Positions 1-6,100 of a stretch of 8,772 nucleotides of DNA are shown one piece after another. The notes below the pieces were generated by a model. That model ran no database searches, was not told the origin of the DNA, and saw nothing but the letters and a program-made list of their open reading frames with translations. Positions within the stretch are counted from its first letter, which is position 1, and every line of letters starts with the position of its first letter. This DNA is from an uncultured Victivallales bacterium (lineage in GTDB: Bacteria > Verrucomicrobiota > Lentisphaeria > Oligosphaerales > JAFGRS01). The stretch is from NCBI GenBank assembly GCA_903834675.1, contig CAILKC010000944.1, forward strand, positions 1 through 8,772. Direction: 5' to 3'. Made by a program: the position numbers and the translations under genes.

Positions 1-165
1 ACGCAGACGTATGCCGGAGCAGGCTGGTATGACGAGGGGACGCTGGTTATTCGCTCCACGCCCGTCGTCGGTGCCCACTTCCTGCGCTGGGAAGGCGACC
101 TGCGGGGTGCTCCGTCGCCGATTGACGTGACCTTTACGGGGCCTGCCGAGATTACGGCCCTGTTC
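1..165 (+). other. InlB B-repeat-like module (domain, left edge)
   Basis: Residues 1-55 follow the divergent InlB B-repeat pattern: a Gly-x-Tyr-x-x-Gly turn (GWYDEGT at 8-14), a strand ending in a Pro-x-x-Gly-x-x-Phe-x-x-Trp core (PVVGAHFLRW at 21-30), Gly-Asp, then a final strand ending in ITALF at 51-55. These small beta-grasp-like modules are common in secreted bacterial surface proteins. The domain sits immediately before the first FGE-like domain, and its presence shows that the coding frame enters from the left of the window. A second copy of the same family lies at 7330-7554. Confidence 0.75.
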
Positions 166-3100
166 CGCCGCGACAAGACCGCCAGCGGCTTTGTGCCGAT
201 GATCGGCGGCACGCTCAGCAGTCCCAATGCCGACGTGGCCGGGTTCACGCCCGACATAGCCAGTTTTGACATGAAGAACAAGGAAGTGTCCGTCCTGGAA
301 TATGTGGCCTACCTCAATGACGCGCTGTCTTACGGCGCCGTGACGATGGCTGGCAATGTGGTGTATGGCCGGCCGGAAGTGCGGGGCTATGCCGCCGGGC
401 TTTACGGTACCTGGACTTGGACGCCGAGCGACGGTACTGGGCAGCAAAGCGTAACCGGACGGACCTTTGGCCTGGCCTTGGACGCCGCCGCACTGGTCGA
501 TCCGACCAAGGTGCTGCCGACATTCACGACAGGATCCGTGACCAGCATCAGCGGCAGCTTCACGGGTCAGATTTACGCTCCGGCCCTGGGCTCGACCAGC
601 TTTAAGAACGAAGGCGCGGGAACCCTGACATTGAAGGTGGACGGCACCACCATACTCAACAATGCGGCGGCGGGAACGGCAGCTAGCACAATCGTTGCGT
701 TTGGCTGGCATACGGCCGAGGTTGTCTGGCAGGCGACCACCACGGTTTCGATGAACATGAGCTGGCGTCTGCCGGGACAGGCGACCTACACAGCCATTGA
801 CACTACCATGCTGCGCCATGAGGCCACAACGGCCACCACCAGTGTCGAACTCGCCGGAACATGGATCGGGGACGACACGCTGAACGATGACACCATCTCA
901 GCGGCCATCACGCCGGCCACCGTAACCGCCGATCCGGCAGACGGATATAACTATGTGTTTGCCGCGCTGCCCAAGGATTTCACCTTTCAGGGCGCGGTGC
1001 CTCTGGTGGGCAACGGCGAGGCCGGACTGATGGTTCGGGAACGCAATGACGAGAATTCGCCGTACTTCTTTGCCGGCTTGGATGCGGCGGGGCAGATCTT
1101 GTGCAGGTATCGCAGTCAGGACGGCGGGGATGAACAAACCCTCACCACGGGGTACATCGCGCAACCGGGGCAACTATTCAGAATGCAGCGCGTGGGAAAC
1201 CGTGTACAGGCGGCTATCTATCGCGGCGCGGCGTGGCTGGACCTGCTGACGGAATCAACCGAGGAGGAGTGGTTGGAGGTTGGCGACGGCCAAGTCGTCG
1301 CGATGATGGCGGGCTTCCATTCAGCGGTCTCGTCCGTCGCCTTCACCGGCTATGATTTCTGGATGCCCGACATCGGTAACAATTTTGATGGATGCCGGGT
1401 CATGAACCTTGCCGCGGAGAACTGCCCGGTGCAGTGGAATGAAACCGTGTTCACGGCCAAGACCGGCCAGGACAATTATCCGACGACTGAAGTGACCTGG
1501 TACGGGGCCAAGCTGTACTGCAAATGGCTACGGGAGACGGTGCAGAACTCCGGCTATGACCTGCCAAGCGAGTGGCAGGTGGAATACGTTGCCGGAAACG
1601 GCAACACGACCAAGGCGGCCAACCTCTACCCGTGGCCGGCCGGCGCGGCCTCACAGGAATATGCCAATCTTGCAGGCTTGGAGACGGCGGGGGCCTATGA
1701 CGGGCTGGCGCCGGTGGGAAGCCTGGCGCCGGAGGACGGCATCTACAACCTCGGCGGCAACGCCTGGGAATGGACTGACTCGCTGTACTGGGAAGACGGC
1801 GTATGGCGCACAATCCGCGGCGGTTCTTATCTGCTGCCAGCCAGCTATGCGGCGACCACCTACCGCTCGTTCTACGGCTATCCGTTCTACGGCAATAAAA
1901 GCGTCGGATTCCGGCCGGTGTGCAACCAGGCCCCGGAAAACGTTTTTGTAGCCATTGAGGGGGGCCAGTTGGTCAGTCCGAATTCGGGCGTTGTGTCATT
2001 CGAGTCAATGATTGACGGCTTCAAGATGCAGGCCACTGAGGTGACGGCCAAACAGTATGCATCGTTCCTGAATTGGATGAGTGCAAACGGCCATACCACC
2101 GTACAGGGGCAGGCAGTGGAAGGAAACGGGGCGGAATGGGCCGACGGCAGCATTTTGTTGAACCTCCAAGACCATCCCACGGTGCGCTACGACGGCGCTT
2201 CCTTCTACGCACTGGCAGGCAAGGGTATGCAACCGGTCGTTCTGGTTAGCGCCTACGGTGCCGACCTCTACTGCAAGTGGATGTCTCTGACCAACCCGGC
2301 CTTCACCTACAGACTGCCAACGGAATGGGAATGGGAATACGCCGCCACCTACGGCAAGCAACTGGATCTCAACTGGGCGGCTCCCAGTGCCGCCGCCCGC
2401 ATCACGGGCTTTACCGGGACGCACGACGTGGCTTCGGCAGGGCCGGACACGACGTTCAATGCGGCCGGCGTCGCCGGGTTGTTTGATGTTTTGGGGAATG
2501 CTGCCGAGTGGACACTCAGCGAACCTGCGTTCGACTTCACGCGCCGCGTGGTTCGTGGAGGTGCATACGATATGCCGGAATGGACGCAGACGGCCTACTA
2601 CCGCGGCACCTACCGGACCATGGAATACACGGCCCCTGACATTGGGTTCCGCGTTGTCTCGACTCCCGTTGATGCGGTCCCGCCTGAGATACAGGTTCCT
2701 TCCGACACGCTCTTGTTCATGGAACGCGATGTCATGGAGGATGGCGACGTAGTGCGAGGGTATGTAGTCAGGAATGGCGACACAGGTGCCGCTGTGACAG
2801 TGCCAATGGTGTCTTCATCCCCCGACAAGTTGATAGTTCCACCTGCAGTGAGCATGGCGCCTGGCATTGGGGTCGCTGAATTCGAGTGCATGCGGACTGA
2901 TGTTGTGATCTTGGGTGATCTCCTCGTCACCATCACGGTTGGAACGGGAGGAGCTAACAGCGCAACAGACACCATCCTCCTGCGGGGCAAGAGGATGCTC
3001 ACAGTGACCGCCCGTAGCCAGGTTCGTTTGTACGGCGACTCAAATCCGGCGTTGACAGTATCCTATGCGGGATTCGTGGATGGTGACAGCGCGAGTGATC

Positions 3101-6100
3101 TGGCAATACAACCCGCGGTTGCCTGCATTGCGACCACGGACAGTTCCACGGGTACCTACGACATAACGGTCTCAGGAGGCTCCGACGCAACCTATGCCTT
3201 TACATACGAGAAAGGCATTCTGACCGTGACGCCCAGGACGCTAACGGTGACGGCGGTAGCCAGGAGCCGTATATACGGTGACGCCAACCCGGCATTCTCC
3301 GTGACCTACTCGGGCTTTGTGAACGGCGATGACGCGGGCGACCTGGACACGCTGCCTACAGCCACCTGCGGCGCCACCCCTGCCAGTCACGCCAGCGCCT
3401 ACCCCATCGTGCCTTCGGGCGGGACCGACAACAACTACAGTTACACCTATGTGAACGGGACGCTGACCGTGAACCGGGCGGCGCTGACCTGTACGGCGCA
3501 GAACAAGGTTCGGGTCTACGGCGACGCTAACCCGGCTCTGACCATCGGCTATACAGGGCTGAAGAACGGGCAGACGGCACCGGCAGTGCCGCCGTCGGCG
3601 TCCTGCGCGGCAACGGCAGCCAGTTCGGTAGGGACGTACCCAATCCCCCTTGCGGGCGGCAGCGACTCGAACTACGCGCTGACGCTGGTTGCGGGCACGC
3701 TGACCATAGGCCCTGCGCCGCTGACCTGTGCGGTGCAGAACAAGGTTAGGGTCTACGGCAGCGCCAACCCGCTGCTGACGATCGCCTACACGGGGCTGAG
3801 GAACGGTCAGACCGTCCCGGCCACGCCCCCGGCGGCCGCCTGCCCCGCCACGCCTGCAAGCCCTGTGGGCACGTATGCAATCACGCTCAACGGCGGCAGC
3901 GACCTGAACTACACGATGACGTTGGTTGCGGGCACACTGGCCGTGGACCCTGCGCCGCTGACTTGTCGGGCTGTGGACAAGAGCCGCGCCTACGGCGACG
4001 CCAACCCGCTGCTGACGATCGCCTATACGGGGCTGAAGAACGGTCAGACCACCCCCGCTGTGCAACCGTTGGCATCCTGCGCCGCTGTTGTCGGCAGTCC
4101 GGTGGGGACGTACCCGATCACCCTTGCCGGCGGCAGCGACTCGAACTACGCGCTGACGTTGGTAACCGGCTCGCTCGCGGTGACGCCCAGGACGCTAACG
4201 GTGACGGCAGCAGACAGGAGTCGTATATACGGTGACGCCAACCCAGTATTCTCTCTGACCTACTCCGGCTTTGTCAACGGCGATGACGCGGGCGATTTGG
4301 ACACGCTGCCCACGGCGACGTGCGTCGCCACCCCTGCCAGCGCTGCCACCGCCTACCCCATCGTGCCTGCAGGTGGCGCGGATGGTAACTACAGTTTCAG
4401 CTACGTCAATGGCACGCTCAGCGTAAGTCCAGCTGCGCTGAGTTGTCGCGCCGACGACAGAAACCGGCTCTACGGTCAGGCCAACCCGGCATTCACGGTG
4501 ATTTACACGGGGATGAAGAATGGTGACACGGCACCGGATGTGCCGCCAATCGCCGCATGCGCGGCTACGGCTGCTAGTAACATCGGTACCTACCCGATCC
4601 ACTTGACCGGAGGCGGTGACCCGAACTATACGTTGAGCCTGGATAGTGGCACGCTCAGTGTCTCCCCGGCGGCTCTGACCATCACGGCCAAGGATAGGGG
4701 TAAAGTCTACGGCGAGACGGCGTCTTTTGCCGGGACAGAGTTCACAGTCGCAGGACTGCTAAATGCCGACGCGGTGACCGCGGTGACCCTGGTCAGCACC
4801 GGTACCGGGGCGATGGCCGACGTAGCCGGGGGTCCCTACGCAATCATTCCGAGCGCCGCCCTGGGCATCGGCCTGGGCAACTACACCATCGGCTATGTCA
4901 GCGGCGCGCTGACCATCGGCAAAGCCACCCCGACGATCACCTGGCTGCCGCCCACTCCCATAGAGTATGGCACGGTGATGGGCGTCACGCAGCTCAACGC
5001 AACGGCAAACACTGCTGGCACGTTCGCCTACGATCCGCCCTCAGGCACGGTGCTGAACGCGGGCGAAGGCCAGCCCATTCGCGCAGATTTCGCTCCGGCC
5101 GACGCGGCCAACTGGACGGCGGCAACCCGGACCGTGCCCATCGGGGTGACGCCAGCGCTGCTGACGATCACGGCGGACGACAGAACCAAGGTCTACGGCG
5201 AAATGGCGGTCTTCGTCGGCACGGAGTTCACCGCCATCGGGTTGCTGAATGCCGACATTGTGACCGCGGTGACGCTGGCCAGCCCCGGCGCGGCAGCCAG
5301 GGCCACGGTAGCCGGCTCGCCGTACGCGATTACCCCCAGTGCTGCCGTGGGTACCGGCCTCAGGAACTACGCGATCAGCTATGTCCAGGGCGCCCTGAGC
5401 CTCAGCCGCGCAGTTCTGAGCGTGACGGCGAATGCTGCCAGCCGGGCTTACGGAGCGGCCAACCCCGTGTTCAGCGGGGCCGTGGTCGGCGTGGTGGCCG
5501 GCGATAGTATCACCGACACCTATGCCAGCGCGGCCACGCCTGCGAGCCCCGCTGGCGTCTACGGCCCGGCCACGGCCGAGGCGGTCATCCCGAAGCTCGT
5601 CGACCCCGGTAACCGTCTGTCCAACTATGCGGTGACGGCTAGCAACGGCACGCTGACCGTCGACACGGCGGTGCTGGTCATCACCGCGAACAGCCGGGGC
5701 AAGACCTACAGGGAGACGGTGACTCTTGCGGGGACGGAGTTCACTGCCCTCGGGTTGCTGAATGCCGACATTGTGACTGCGGTGACACTGGCCAGCCCCG
5801 GCGCGGCGGCTGGGGCCACGGTAGCCGGCTCGCCGTATGGGATCACACCGAGCGCGGCCGGGGGTGCTGGCCTCGAGAACTACGCCATCGCGTACCGCGA
5901 CGGCAGCCTGACGGTGGGCAAGGCTACGCCCGAGATTGTTTGGCCCAAGCCTGCTGCCATCGTCTATGGCACGGCGCTGGGACCGGTGCGGCTCAATGCG
6001 ACGGCCAACACCGCCGGCACCTTCACCTACACGCCCGGAGTCGGCGCCGTTCTGAATGCCGGCCCCGCGCAGATCCTGCACGGGGACTTCGCACCAGCCG

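Noticed and set aside
1816..1923. Active formylglycine-generating enzyme for sulfatase maturation
   Set aside because: Both catalytic cysteine positions are replaced in each FGE-like domain and no sulfatase gene is present in the window.
1816..2661. Diversity-generating retroelement variable region in the FGE/C-type-lectin-like domains
   Set aside because: FGE-like lectin folds are known targets of such systems, but no reverse transcriptase, template repeat or accessory gene is visible, the domains are internal and not at the C-terminus, and no adenine-rich codon cluster stands out.
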